From Anaerotalea alkaliphila (GTDB lineage Bacteria > Bacillota > Clostridia > Lachnospirales > Vallitaleaceae), in NCBI RefSeq assembly GCF_010179735.1, contig NZ_JAAEEH010000001.1, positions 1 to 64,000 of the forward strand: 64,000 bases of DNA, read 5' to 3'. Positions 1-8,400 of this stretch are shown here, one piece after another. Made by a program: the position numbers and the translations under genes. How positions within the stretch are numbered: the stretch's first letter is position 1; each line of letters starts with the position of its first letter. The notes beneath the pieces were generated by a model that saw nothing but the letters and a program-made list of their open reading frames with translations, was not told where the DNA came from and did not search any database.

Positions 1-976
1 CCTGGGCCTGGACAGGGAACTGGAGGGAGCCTGCCCTGCAGGCGCCCAGGCCACCCGGGTTTCCTCCCATGGGGTGCTGAACAGGCTGGCGGAAAAGGTC
101 CCCAACCTGATCGGCGGGGCCGCGGACCTGGCGCCCTCCACCAAGACCACCATGGAGGGCCGGGGGCATTTCACTCCCGGGGACCATGGAGGGGCAAACC
201 TGCATTTCGGCGTCCGGGAGCATGCCATGGCCGCCATGGCCAACGGCATCGCCCTCCATGGGGGACTCGTGCCCTATGTGGCCGGATTCTTCGTGTTCAG
301 CGACTACATGAAGCCGGCCATGCGGCTTTCCGCCCTGATGGGGCTGCCGGTGACCTATGTGTTCACCCACGACAGCATCGGGGTGGGGGAGGACGGCCCC
401 ACCCACCAGCCCGTCGAACACCTGGCCATGCTCCGGGGGATCCCCAACTTCAACACCATCCGGCCGGCGGACTACAGGGAAACGGAAGCGGCCTGGAGGG
501 TGGCGCTCTCCAGCACCTCCACCCCCACGGCCCTGGTCCTTTCCAGGCAGAACCTGCCCCAATACGAGGGCAGCGGCGAGGGCCTCTACAAGGGGGCCTA
601 CGTCCTGAAGGAATCCCCAGGGGAAGCGGAAGTGGTCCTGGTGGCTTCCGGATCCGAGGTGGAACTGGTCCACCAGGCGGCCGCGCTGCTGGAGGAGGAA
701 GGGATAGGGACCCGGGTTGTGAGCATGCCCTCCTGGTTCCTCTTCGAGACCCAACCGGAAGCGTACAGGAAAAGCGTCCTTCCGGACGAGCTCCCCATCC
801 TGGCGGTGGAAGCCGCATCCCCCTTGGGATGGCACAAGTATGCCGGCTCGGGGGGCAAGGTCCTGGGAATCGAAACCTTTGGGGTCTCTGGGCCCGCAGA
901 TCAGGTCTACGGACAGATGGGCCTGACGGTGGAGCATGTGGCGGCAGAGGCAAGAGCCCTGTGCAAGCGCAGATAG
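1..976 (+). CDS. tkt: transketolase, C-terminal part (5' end outside window)
   Basis: The reading frame is open from base 2 and encodes the last 324 residues of a transketolase; the N-terminal TPP-binding half lies upstream of the window. The enzyme moves two-carbon ketol units between sugar phosphates in the non-oxidative pentose phosphate pathway in the cytosol. Recognisable family segments are VSSHGVLNRL, GGAADLAPSTKT, the pyrimidine-domain stretch HFGVREHAM, and the C-terminal domain with ASGSEVEL and GVSGPADQVYGQ. Family members are about 650-670 residues, so about half is present. The gene ends in a perfect palindromic terminator that it shares with the convergent glgX-like gene. Identity is firm from the conserved motifs. 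Confidence 0.96.
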   Translation, partial: LGLDRELEGACPAGAQATRVSSHGVLNRLAEKVPNLIGGAADLAPSTKTTMEGRGHFTPGDHGGANLHFGVREHAMAAMANGIALHGGLVPYVAGFFVFSDYMKPAMRLSALMGLPVTYVFTHDSIGVGEDGPTHQPVEHLAMLRGIPNFNTIRPADYRETEAAWRVALSSTSTPTALVLSRQNLPQYEGSGEGLYKGAYVLKESPGEAEVVLVASGSEVELVHQAAALLEEEGIGTRVVSMPSWFLFETQPEAYRKSVLPDELPILAVEAASPLGWHKYAGSGGKVLGIETFGVSGPADQVYGQMGLTVEHVAAEARALCKRR

Positions 977-983
977 ACGGAAG

Positions 984-1045
984 CGCAAGACGCAAAGAAA
1001 GAAGGGAACAGGCACTCCTGTTCCCTTCTTTCTTTGCGTCTTGCG
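984..1045. terminator. 29-bp perfect inverted repeat, bidirectional terminator
   Basis: Bases 984-1012 and 1017-1045 are exact reverse complements separated by the 4-base loop CACT. The arms contain A-rich and T-rich runs, so each strand reads as a stem with U-rich sequence. It lies between the convergent transketolase and glgX-like genes, 7 bases after the first stop and 4 bases before the second. Inferred role: intrinsic terminator for both directions. Confidence 0.85.
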
Positions 1046-1049
1046 GAGG

Positions 1050-3155
1050 TCAAACGGGCGTCCCCACCAGGACAGCCACGGACCTGGCTTCCAGGTGGAT
1101 TTTCCTCAAAGGGGGAACCGTACCGGATCTGGAAGACGTAAACTCCTTTCCGGCGGGAAGGGAGGTGTCCGCGACCAGGGTCCACGAATGGCTCTTGGGA
1201 AGGTCCGGAAGCCGGACGGTCTGGGGCTCCCAATAGGTGTTGATGCCCACGTAGACAAGGTCGTCGTCGGTGTCGTCCCCGTTCCTTCCGGCAAACAGCA
1301 TCCCCAGCACCCGGGTTTCCTCCCAGGAATCCAGATACCAGGGGGAGACCCCGTGGCGGCTGACCGATGGGAGGCCGCAATGGGCGGGTGCGGTCTCCAT
1401 CTTGAGGACAGGGTGCTCCTTTCGGAAACGGATCATCCCCTGGAAGAACTGGAACATGTCCCTGTTCGTCTCCAGGAGACTCCAGTCCAGCCAGGAGATC
1501 TCGTTGTCCTGGCAGTAGGGGTTGTTGTTGCCGTACTGGGTGTTGCAGAATTCGTCCCCCGCCAGCAGCATGGGGGTTCCCCGGCTGCAGAGCAGGACGG
1601 CGCAGGCGTTCTTCATCATCTTCTTCCGGAGGGCCAGGATTTCCGGATCCCGGGTGTCCCCTTCGGCTCCGCAGTTCCAGCTGTGGTTGGCGTTGTCCCC
1701 ATCCGTGTTGTCCCAACCATTGTCCTGGTTGTGCTTCTCGTTGTAGGCGTAGAGGTCGTAGAGGGTGAAGCCGTCATGGCAGGTGAGGAAGTTCACGGAG
1801 GCGTTTTTGCCCCGGTGGGTGGGGTCGTAGAGGTCCAGGGAACCCGCCATCCGTTCCGCAACCACCGTAGCCAGACCCGGGTCCCCCTTCAGGAAGCGGC
1901 GGAGGTCGTCCCGGTACCGGCCGTTCCATTCGGACCAACGGCTCCAGGAGGGGAAGCTGCCCACTTGGTAGAGCCCCCCTGCATCCCAGGCCTCGGCGAT
2001 CAGCTTGACCTTGGCCAGGATGGGGTCGAAAGCCAGGTTCTGCAGCAGGGGTGGCTTGCTCATGGGGGAGCCGTCCTCGTTCCGCCCCAGGATGGAGGCC
2101 AGGTCGAACCGGAAGCCGTCCACCCGGTAGGCGGTCACCCAATAGCGGAGGCAATCCAGGATCATCCGCTGGACGATGGGATGGTTGCAGTTGAGGGTGT
2201 TGCCGCATCCGCTGAAGTTGTAGTACTGGCCGTCCGGAGTCAGCATGTAGTATACGTTGTTGTCGAAGCCCTTGAAGGAGATGTAGGGACCGTCCTCGTT
2301 CCCCTCGGCGGTGTGGTTGAAGACCACATCCAGGATGACCTCGATGCCGTTCTCATGGAGCTTCTTGATGAGGGATTTCAGTTCGTCCCCCTCCCTGTTC
2401 AACTCGAAGCCGGCGGCATAGGCGGTGTTGGGGGAGAAGAAACTCACGGCGTTGTATCCCCAATAGTCCAGCAGCCGTTTTCCCTCCACGATGCGCAGGT
2501 CCTTCAGCTCGTCGAATTCGAAGACCGGCATCAGCTCCACGGCGTTCACCCCCAGCTCCTTCAGATAGGGGATCTTCTGGGCCAGACCCTCGAAGCTTCC
2601 CGGATAGTCCACCCCGGAGGAGGGATGGACCGTGTAGCCCCGCACGTGGAGCTCATAGATGACCAGGTCCTGGAGGTCGGTTTCCAGCTGCTTCTGGGTG
2701 CCCCAGTCGAAATCCTGGACCACCACCCGGGAACGGTACTGGTTGGCGAATTTGGGCTTGAATCCCCATTTGCTCTGGCCGGCCACCGCCTTGCCATAGG
2801 GGTCCAGCAGATACTTGGAGCTGTCGAAGACCAGGCCGTTCTCCGGGTCATGGGGACCTTCCAGGCTGTAAGCGTACTCGAATTCCCGGATATCCAAGCC
2901 GAAGAGGACCATGGAATAGACGTTGCCGATGCGGTAGCTTTCCGGAAAGGGGAGGGACGCATACGGTTCATAGGTATCCCGCCGGAAGAGGTGCAGGGTG
3001 CAGGAGGTGGCGTTCTGGGAATGGACCGTGAAACTGACCCCTCCGGGAACGACCATGGCCCCATTCTCCAGATACGGGCCGGGACAGATCTGGAAACCGC
3101 CGGAAGTATCCGTGGGTACAGGATTTCTGGTGACACGGTTATGGGTTTCTGGCAT
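1050..3155 (-). CDS. glgX: glycogen debranching enzyme / isoamylase-type alpha-1,6-glucosidase
   Basis: A 701-residue GH13 protein expected to hydrolyse alpha-1,6 branch points of glycogen or limit dextrins in the cytosol. An N-terminal CBM48-like region (about residues 20-110) is followed by the catalytic barrel. GH13 regions are visible: DVVFNH (D276-H281), GFRFDLAS with the nucleophile D351, AEAWDAGG with the acid/base E388, and CHDG (H460-D461). The AEAWDAGGLYQVG form resembles bacterial GlgX and plant isoamylase 3. Region IV has Cys where Thr is common. The gene is last in a leftward three-gene operon, 6 bases after the hemerythrin gene, with an AAGGGGTGA ribosome site. Exact specificity (GlgX versus isoamylase) cannot be set from sequence alone. 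Confidence 0.93.
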   Translation of the reverse strand: MPETHNRVTRNPVPTDTSGGFQICPGPYLENGAMVVPGGVSFTVHSQNATSCTLHLFRRDTYEPYASLPFPESYRIGNVYSMVLFGLDIREFEYAYSLEGPHDPENGLVFDSSKYLLDPYGKAVAGQSKWGFKPKFANQYRSRVVVQDFDWGTQKQLETDLQDLVIYELHVRGYTVHPSSGVDYPGSFEGLAQKIPYLKELGVNAVELMPVFEFDELKDLRIVEGKRLLDYWGYNAVSFFSPNTAYAAGFELNREGDELKSLIKKLHENGIEVILDVVFNHTAEGNEDGPYISFKGFDNNVYYMLTPDGQYYNFSGCGNTLNCNHPIVQRMILDCLRYWVTAYRVDGFRFDLASILGRNEDGSPMSKPPLLQNLAFDPILAKVKLIAEAWDAGGLYQVGSFPSWSRWSEWNGRYRDDLRRFLKGDPGLATVVAERMAGSLDLYDPTHRGKNASVNFLTCHDGFTLYDLYAYNEKHNQDNGWDNTDGDNANHSWNCGAEGDTRDPEILALRKKMMKNACAVLLCSRGTPMLLAGDEFCNTQYGNNNPYCQDNEISWLDWSLLETNRDMFQFFQGMIRFRKEHPVLKMETAPAHCGLPSVSRHGVSPWYLDSWEETRVLGMLFAGRNGDDTDDDLVYVGINTYWEPQTVRLPDLPKSHSWTLVADTSLPAGKEFTSSRSGTVPPLRKIHLEARSVAVLVGTPV

Positions 3156-3161
3156 GGGTGG

Positions 3162-4445
3162 TCACCCCTTTCGTTGTATGGCAGGGAAGTACAGCAGGTC
3201 CTCCTTCAGGATATGTTCCAGAATCAGCTCCTTGGCGAGGAAGGAGGCGAACGCGGAGGCGCCCACAGCCCCGTTCCTATAGGATTCCTTCAGCTGGAAG
3301 GCCTTTCCGACGAGGTTCTTGTGGATTTTGGCATGCTTTTCCAGGTCGGGATAGCCGGCATCCGAAAGGGCCTGCTCTTCCGTCTGGAAATGTTCCACCA
3401 GCCGCTCCACGATGCTGTCGATCCTGACGGCAAGGGTCTGGGGATCCGCGCCGTCCGACAGGGGCAGAAGCTCCCGGGCCAGCCGCATCAGTTCCTGGTG
3501 TTGTCCGTCGATCTCCCGGTTGCCGCTGGCGTGGAAGGGCCGCCACTCCAGCAGGCCGGCGTCCAGGGCGGAGGGAAGTACACCGGCCACCTGGACCACC
3601 TGGTTTCCCCCATTTGCCAGGGAGCTTTCCAGCGCCTCCTCCAGAAGGGCCATCCAGTCCTCCAAGGATTCGCCGGGGGTCCGCTCCGAAACGACCAGGG
3701 TAGCCGTAACTTTGCCCACTACCGGATGTTCTATCCTGTCCAGGGCCGAGCGGACCCTTTCCGCCACCGCCATGGCTCCGGGCAGGGAGGTTTTGGGCAT
3801 CAGAAGTTCCAGTTGCTCCCGGCCATGGAGGGTCAGGATGTCGTATTTGCGGATCAGGCTGGCGGTGGTCTCCGCCAGTTGCACCAGGACTTCCCGGACC
3901 ACAGCCGTTCCCCAGGACGCCTGCATCCCTTCCAGTCCGTCCAAAGCCAGGACGGCCAGGGCCAGCGGGTCGTGGAAACGGTCGGAACGTTCCATCTCCT
4001 CTTCCAGGCGCTTCCGGAAGAAGTCCGGAGCCATCATGGATTCCAGTCCCTCCAGTCCGTCCAGGATTTCCTGGGCGACCAGGGACTCCTGCCGCGGGGC
4101 ATAGATGCAGGCGAAAAAAGGGGCGTCGATGAGGAACAGGGTGGTGGTGGTCCAAATCCCCAACTGCTGGTGGAACTGGTCCAGGATCACCGGCTTGCTG
4201 TCCTGGAGGGCCTGGCTGTAGGCCAGGGTCCATTGGGGAGTGAAGTCCTCCGCCGCGGAGAAAACCGTGTTATGGTTGTTTCCCACGACATCGTCGGAAT
4301 GAAGGCCCGTAAGGTCCTCGAAGGCGTCATTCACTTTCAGGAACAGATAGTCCGTGGGAGTCCCCTGCCCGTCCAGGACCGCCTTCTGGTAGGAAAAGGC
4401 CAGAGGGGATTTCTTGAAAAAATCCTGCAGAAGCTCTTCGTTCAT
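3162..4445 (-). CDS. PAS / degenerate GGDEF / bacteriohemerythrin protein
   Basis: A 427-residue soluble protein with three parts. Residues 1-115 look PAS-like (FLKVNDAFEDLTGL). Residues 125-285 resemble a GGDEF domain, but the signature is HGREQ at 207-211, so diguanylate cyclase activity is not expected. Residues 300-427 are a hemerythrin domain with a full diiron/oxygen ligand set: H316, H352, E356, H371, H375, H411 and D416. Bacteriohemerythrins bind O2, and fused forms usually act as oxygen or redox sensors. It starts 3 bases after the stop of the NYN gene with a strong AAGGAGAACT site and precedes glgX. Inference: an oxygen-responsive regulator or adaptor linked to glycogen use; its output is unknown. 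Confidence 0.82.
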   Translation of the reverse strand: MNEELLQDFFKKSPLAFSYQKAVLDGQGTPTDYLFLKVNDAFEDLTGLHSDDVVGNNHNTVFSAAEDFTPQWTLAYSQALQDSKPVILDQFHQQLGIWTTTTLFLIDAPFFACIYAPRQESLVAQEILDGLEGLESMMAPDFFRKRLEEEMERSDRFHDPLALAVLALDGLEGMQASWGTAVVREVLVQLAETTASLIRKYDILTLHGREQLELLMPKTSLPGAMAVAERVRSALDRIEHPVVGKVTATLVVSERTPGESLEDWMALLEEALESSLANGGNQVVQVAGVLPSALDAGLLEWRPFHASGNREIDGQHQELMRLARELLPLSDGADPQTLAVRIDSIVERLVEHFQTEEQALSDAGYPDLEKHAKIHKNLVGKAFQLKESYRNGAVGASAFASFLAKELILEHILKEDLLYFPAIQRKG

Positions 4446-4448
4446 AAA

Positions 4449-5153
4449 TCAGTTCTCCTTGGGGGCCAGCAGCGAGCGCAAGGTCTTGTACTTGCTTTTC
4501 ACCTGGTCGTAGATTTTCCTGCCATGGGCTTCTCCCAGCCGGTTACGGAAAAAATGGTAGAATTCGCTCTTGTTGTGGGAAACGGCAAGACCTTCCAGGA
4601 CAAGCTGCTCTTCCTGGGGATCCAGGTTTCCCTTGATCTGGGCAAGGACCTTCTTCTGCCGGTCGGGAGAGGGGGGAGCGGCGTGGTGCTGGTGGGGATG
4701 GGGATGGGGAAGGGCGTGGGGGTGGGTTTCCCTGGGAGCTTGATGGGCAACGACATGGACCGGGGGGGCATCCTGGACCGACAGTGCATCCCCGATGGAC
4801 TCATGCCTCTTGACCAGCACAGGCATGTCCTTGTAGTGGGACCGGAGGAATTCGATGGCGGCCTCGAAGCCCAGGTCCTTGGAGACCACATGGAACTCCC
4901 CGCCCTGGTGCCTTTCCATGGCGATGCCCATCATGGCGGCAATCTGGAAATCCATGGCGTTGGGACGTTTGGACTTGGTCTCGATGAAATGGATGTCCGC
5001 CTCCCCTTTCTCAATCTCCAGGATCACGGGGATTTCCAAAGTGTTGGCGTTCTCGCTGAAGAACACATAGACCTCATCCCCTTTCTCCAGATGGGAGAAT
5101 TGACGGAGTCCCTGGCTTTTCACGTTTTCCAGGTCAATAAAAAAGCACTTCAT
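4449..5153 (-). CDS. NYN/PIN-like domain protein with His-rich linker
   Basis: A 234-residue protein. The N-terminal half resembles NYN/PIN-fold RNase domains: FIDLENV at the start (D7, E9, N10), RPNAMDF around D68 and SKDLGFE around D93 provide the usual acidic cluster. Residues 133-157 form a His/Pro-rich linker with at least nine His. A basic, helical C-terminal region (about 165-234) follows. An upstream ATG extends the frame to 5258, but the ATG at 5153 follows GAAAGAAAGGCAACAG and begins exactly at the domain, so it is preferred. It heads the operon with the hemerythrin protein and glgX. RNase activity is inferred from the fold; no substrate can be named. Confidence 0.72.
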   Translation of the reverse strand: MKCFFIDLENVKSQGLRQFSHLEKGDEVYVFFSENANTLEIPVILEIEKGEADIHFIETKSKRPNAMDFQIAAMMGIAMERHQGGEFHVVSKDLGFEAAIEFLRSHYKDMPVLVKRHESIGDALSVQDAPPVHVVAHQAPRETHPHALPHPHPHQHHAAPPSPDRQKKVLAQIKGNLDPQEEQLVLEGLAVSHNKSEFYHFFRNRLGEAHGRKIYDQVKSKYKTLRSLLAPKEN

Positions 5154-5208
5154 ATCTGTTGCCTTTCTTTCGGCGGGTGTTGCTTGGTTGCGGAGTTTCC
5201 TTGTGGTT

Positions 5209-5237
5209 ATTATAGCAGGAATCGGAGGAATGGAAAA
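5209..5237 (-). promoter_or_regulatory. possible promoter of the leftward NYN-hemerythrin-glgX operon
   Basis: On the minus strand, TTTTCC (5232-5237) and a perfect TATAAT (5209-5214) are separated by 17 bases, about 56 bases upstream of the preferred NYN start. The -35 box is weak. Confidence 0.5.
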
Positions 5238-5270
5238 GGGGCCCTGGAAAACAAACATTTGGTTAAGGAG

Positions 5271-5299
5271 TAGACAAACAATTGAAAATATTGTATAAT
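5271..5299 (+). promoter_or_regulatory. sigma-A type promoter of the cyclic glucan synthase leader
   Basis: TAGACA (5271-5276), a 17-base spacer and TATAAT (5294-5299) lie in a strongly A+T-rich patch of an otherwise G+C-rich window. Predicted transcription start is near 5306, leaving a leader of about 185 bases before the ATG at 5490. Confidence 0.75.
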
Positions 5300-5305
5300 A
5301 TAAAT

Positions 5306-5367
5306 ATATCGATAATACGAGAAATACACGAGGTAATCACCACAATCCCAAAATGGGAATACGATAT
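5306..5367 (+). promoter_or_regulatory. folded leader region, candidate riboswitch or attenuator sensor
   Basis: The start of the leader can close on itself: ATATCG (5306-5311) pairs with CGATAT (5362-5367), enclosing GGT/ACC (about 5333-5342) and TCCCA-AAA-TGGGA (5346-5358), a possible three-way junction. It ends 7 bases before an intrinsic terminator stem. It matches no riboswitch consensus I can recall. Pairing was found by eye only. Confidence 0.35.
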
Positions 5368-5374
5368 TGGAAGC

Positions 5375-5410
5375 GCCAGGAATGTCAAAAGGCATGTTCC
5401 TGGCTTTTTT
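5375..5410 (+). terminator. intrinsic terminator inside the cgs leader
   Basis: GCCAGGAA (5375-5382) pairs with TTCCTGGC (5397-5404), followed directly by six T. It lies about 70 bases after the predicted transcription start and 80 bases before the cyclic glucan synthase start. It could attenuate that gene or end a short RNA of about 105 bases. Confidence 0.75.
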
Positions 5411-5415
5411 GTGCG

Positions 5416-5460
5416 GTGGGAAAGTCTGGTCCAAGCAATCTTGGGAACAGACTTTCCCAC
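5416..5460 (+). repeat. long leader hairpin before the cgs ribosome site
   Basis: A 13-bp perfect stem (5416-5428 with 5448-5460) is extended by CCAAG (5431-5435) and CTTGG (5440-5444) around a CAAT loop. There is no T run after it, so it is not a usual terminator. It ends 14 bases before the AAAAGGAGG site. Possible roles are mRNA stabilisation, an RNA-binding site or part of an antitermination switch. Confidence 0.65.
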
Positions 5461-5489
5461 TGCATTCTTGTGCAAAAGGAGGTTTCGCG

Positions 5490-8400
5490 ATGGGTTTAAA
5501 ATCATTACCCTACACTGTTGAAATGGGGATGGCCCTGCTGTCGGTCTTGGCCGTCTGGTTTGTCTGGCGCAAGGTCCGAATAAACAGGAACATCCATATC
5601 CGGGACGCGTCCCTGACGGTGGAGGAGCTGGAGGACCATGCCAGGAGGATTTCCCTGGACCATGCGGTTTCCAGAAAAAGAAACATCCTGAATTGGCCGT
5701 TGACACGGATGAACGACAACTATGTCCAGATTCTGCTCGTCTACAAGGGGTTGAATGAGGACATCCAGCGGAAGCGGTCCGTACCGCCAGCCGCAGAGTG
5801 GCTGCTGGACAATTTTTATGTGGTCGAGGAACAGGTGAAGGGCATCCGAAGGGACCTGTCGAAAAAGCAGCATGACCGTCTTCCGGTCTTGCGGAAGGGG
5901 CCCTACAAGGGGTATACGAGAATCTTTGCCATCGCCATGGAACTTGTGGCCCATGTGGACGGACAGGTCGAGGAAGATACCCTGCGCAAATACCTGGAAG
6001 CGTACCAAACCCACAACATCCTTTTTGAAAGGGAAATTTCCGCCCTGCCGACCATGATCCGGCTGGCGCTCATCGAGAACATCCGCATGGCAACCGAAAA
6101 AATCAAGGAAACCCAGACACAGTGGAAAAAGGCCGACGAGGTGGCGAAAAAATGGCTTGAAGAGGATTCCATAAAACTGTTTCAGAACGGACTGGAACCC
6201 ATAGAAGTGAATCCGTCCTTTGTGGAGCATCTGTTCTACCGGCTACGGAAATCCGGACGCAACTATGCGAACGTCTTGCTGTTTATGGACGAGAACCTGG
6301 AGAAGTTGGGAACCACGACGGAAGCCGTTGCCAGCAAGGAGCATCATGCCCAGGCCATCAACACGGTTTCCATGGGGAACTGCATCACCAGCCTGAAAGC
6401 TGTCGGGACGATGGATTGGTCGGCCCTGTTCGAGTCCGCAAGTTTCCTGGACAAGACCTTGCGGCAGGATCCGGATGGAACCTACAGACTGATGGACATG
6501 AGCACACGCAGCCATTACAAGAGAGAAGCGGAGAAAATCGCGCGGGCTTATGGGGTCTCGGAACTCCACATCGGAAGGGAAGCGGTCCTTCTTGCAGAAA
6601 AGGCTTCCAAAGGACAAACTCCCGACCAGGAGGTGGGAAACGCAGCCAGGAGAAGGCTCCATGTGGGGTACTACCTGACCGGAAACGGTTTGAAAGAACT
6701 GGAGGACAGACAGCAGGGCCAAGGCAAGAGGACGCCCTGGACACGAGTTGGGCTTTGGGTGAAGGGCAAACCGGAAATCCTGTATATGGGTTCCGTTGGA
6801 GTCCTCACGCTGCTGGTAGGGGCATTTGCCGTGGGCCATGTTGCGGACGCCCAAGGGGGAAATCTGCTGTTCCATGGGGTCCTGGCAGGGCTGGCGGTGC
6901 TGCTCCCGGCTTCGGAAATGGCCATTTCCATGGTGAACTGGCTGGTATGCAAATTCAGCGAACCGGCGATATTTCCCCGACTGGAGCTCAAGGGAGGGAT
7001 TCCCGACAACATGCGCACCATGGTCGTCATGCCGGCGCTGCTGACGGACGAAAAAAGGGTGGAGGAACTGCTGGAAAACATGGAAATCCACTATCTTGCC
7101 AACAGGGAGGACAACCTGTACTTCGCCCTGATCGGCGCATTCAAGGATGCGGACAGCCTCAATACGGACGGCGACAGGAAGGTGCTGGCGGAAGCGTTTG
7201 ACGGGATCAAGGCGTTGAATGGAAAGTATGCCCGGGAAGGGAAGGACATCTTCTATTTCTACCATCGGTTGCGGCAGTTCAACGAAAGCGACAACAACTG
7301 GATGGGATGGGAAAGGAAAAGAGGGGCGCTGATGGAGTTCAACGAAATGCTCCTAGGCTCCCAGGACACCAGTTTCTCCTACTACTCCAACGCATCGCTT
7401 CCGCACGCCGACATCAAGTACATCATCACCCTGGATGCGGATACGGTCCTTCCCCTGGGAACGGCCAAACGGATGATCGGAACCATGGCGCATCCGCTGA
7501 ACATTCCCATCGTGGACAGGGAAAAGGGGATCGTGGTGGAAGGGTATGGACTCATGCAACCCAGGATCACCTTCGACATGGACAGTTCGAACAGGTCCGC
7601 CTTTTCCAGGATTTTCACGGGACAGGAGGGCATAGACCCCTATGCCAGCGCCATCTCCGATGTGTACCAGGACCTGTTCGGAGAGGGGATCTTCACAGGA
7701 AAGGGCATCTATGACCTGCATGTTTTTCACGGCATCCTGAAGGATGCCATCCCGGAGAATGCGATTTTAAGCCATGACCTGCTGGAAGGCTCCTATGTCA
7801 GGGTGGCCCTGGTCAGCGACCTGGAACTGGTGGATTCCTATCCATCCAAATACAATTCCTACATGGCAAGGCTCTACCGCTGGATCCGGGGGGACTGGCA
7901 GCTGCTGCCCTGGCTGGGAAGGAAAGTCAGCAATGCGAACAACGAGCGGATACAGAACCCGCTGTCCAAGGTCTCCAGATGGAAAATCGGCGACAATCTG
8001 AGAAGAAGCCTTTTGGCTCCGGCCATCATGGCGCTGTATCTGTTGGGATTCAGCATCCTGCCGGGAAGCCCCTATTTTTGGGTAGGGATCGGCATCGCAA
8101 CCATGGGGTTGCCCCATGCCATCACCATTTTGGGGCAGGTTTTTTCCGGTGGACTGCGGATTGACAGGATCAAAAGCCATATTCCGGGATTCTTCGGTTT
8201 GAAGGCTTCCTTGTTCCAGTTCATGTTGAGCGGCGTATTCCTGTCCTATCAGGCGGCCATCGTACTGCACGGAATCTTCATAACGCTGTTCCGTGTCCTG
8301 GTGAGCAAGAAAAACATGCTGGTTTGGGTGACATCCGCAGACGCGGAAAAGACGCAAAAGAATACGCTGGGAAGCTATCTATCGGCTATGGGACCCAGCG

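Noticed and set aside
936-5273. 1445-codon open frame on the plus strand opposite the glgX, hemerythrin and NYN genes
   Set aside because: It mirrors three well-supported minus-strand genes, resembles no family and has low-complexity Gly/Val/Gln-rich content, as expected for an antisense frame in G+C-rich DNA.
5367-5489. N-terminal extension of the cyclic glucan synthase from ATG 5367
   Set aside because: The segment is made of terminator and hairpin sequence, and a strong AAAAGGAGG site lies just before ATG 5490.
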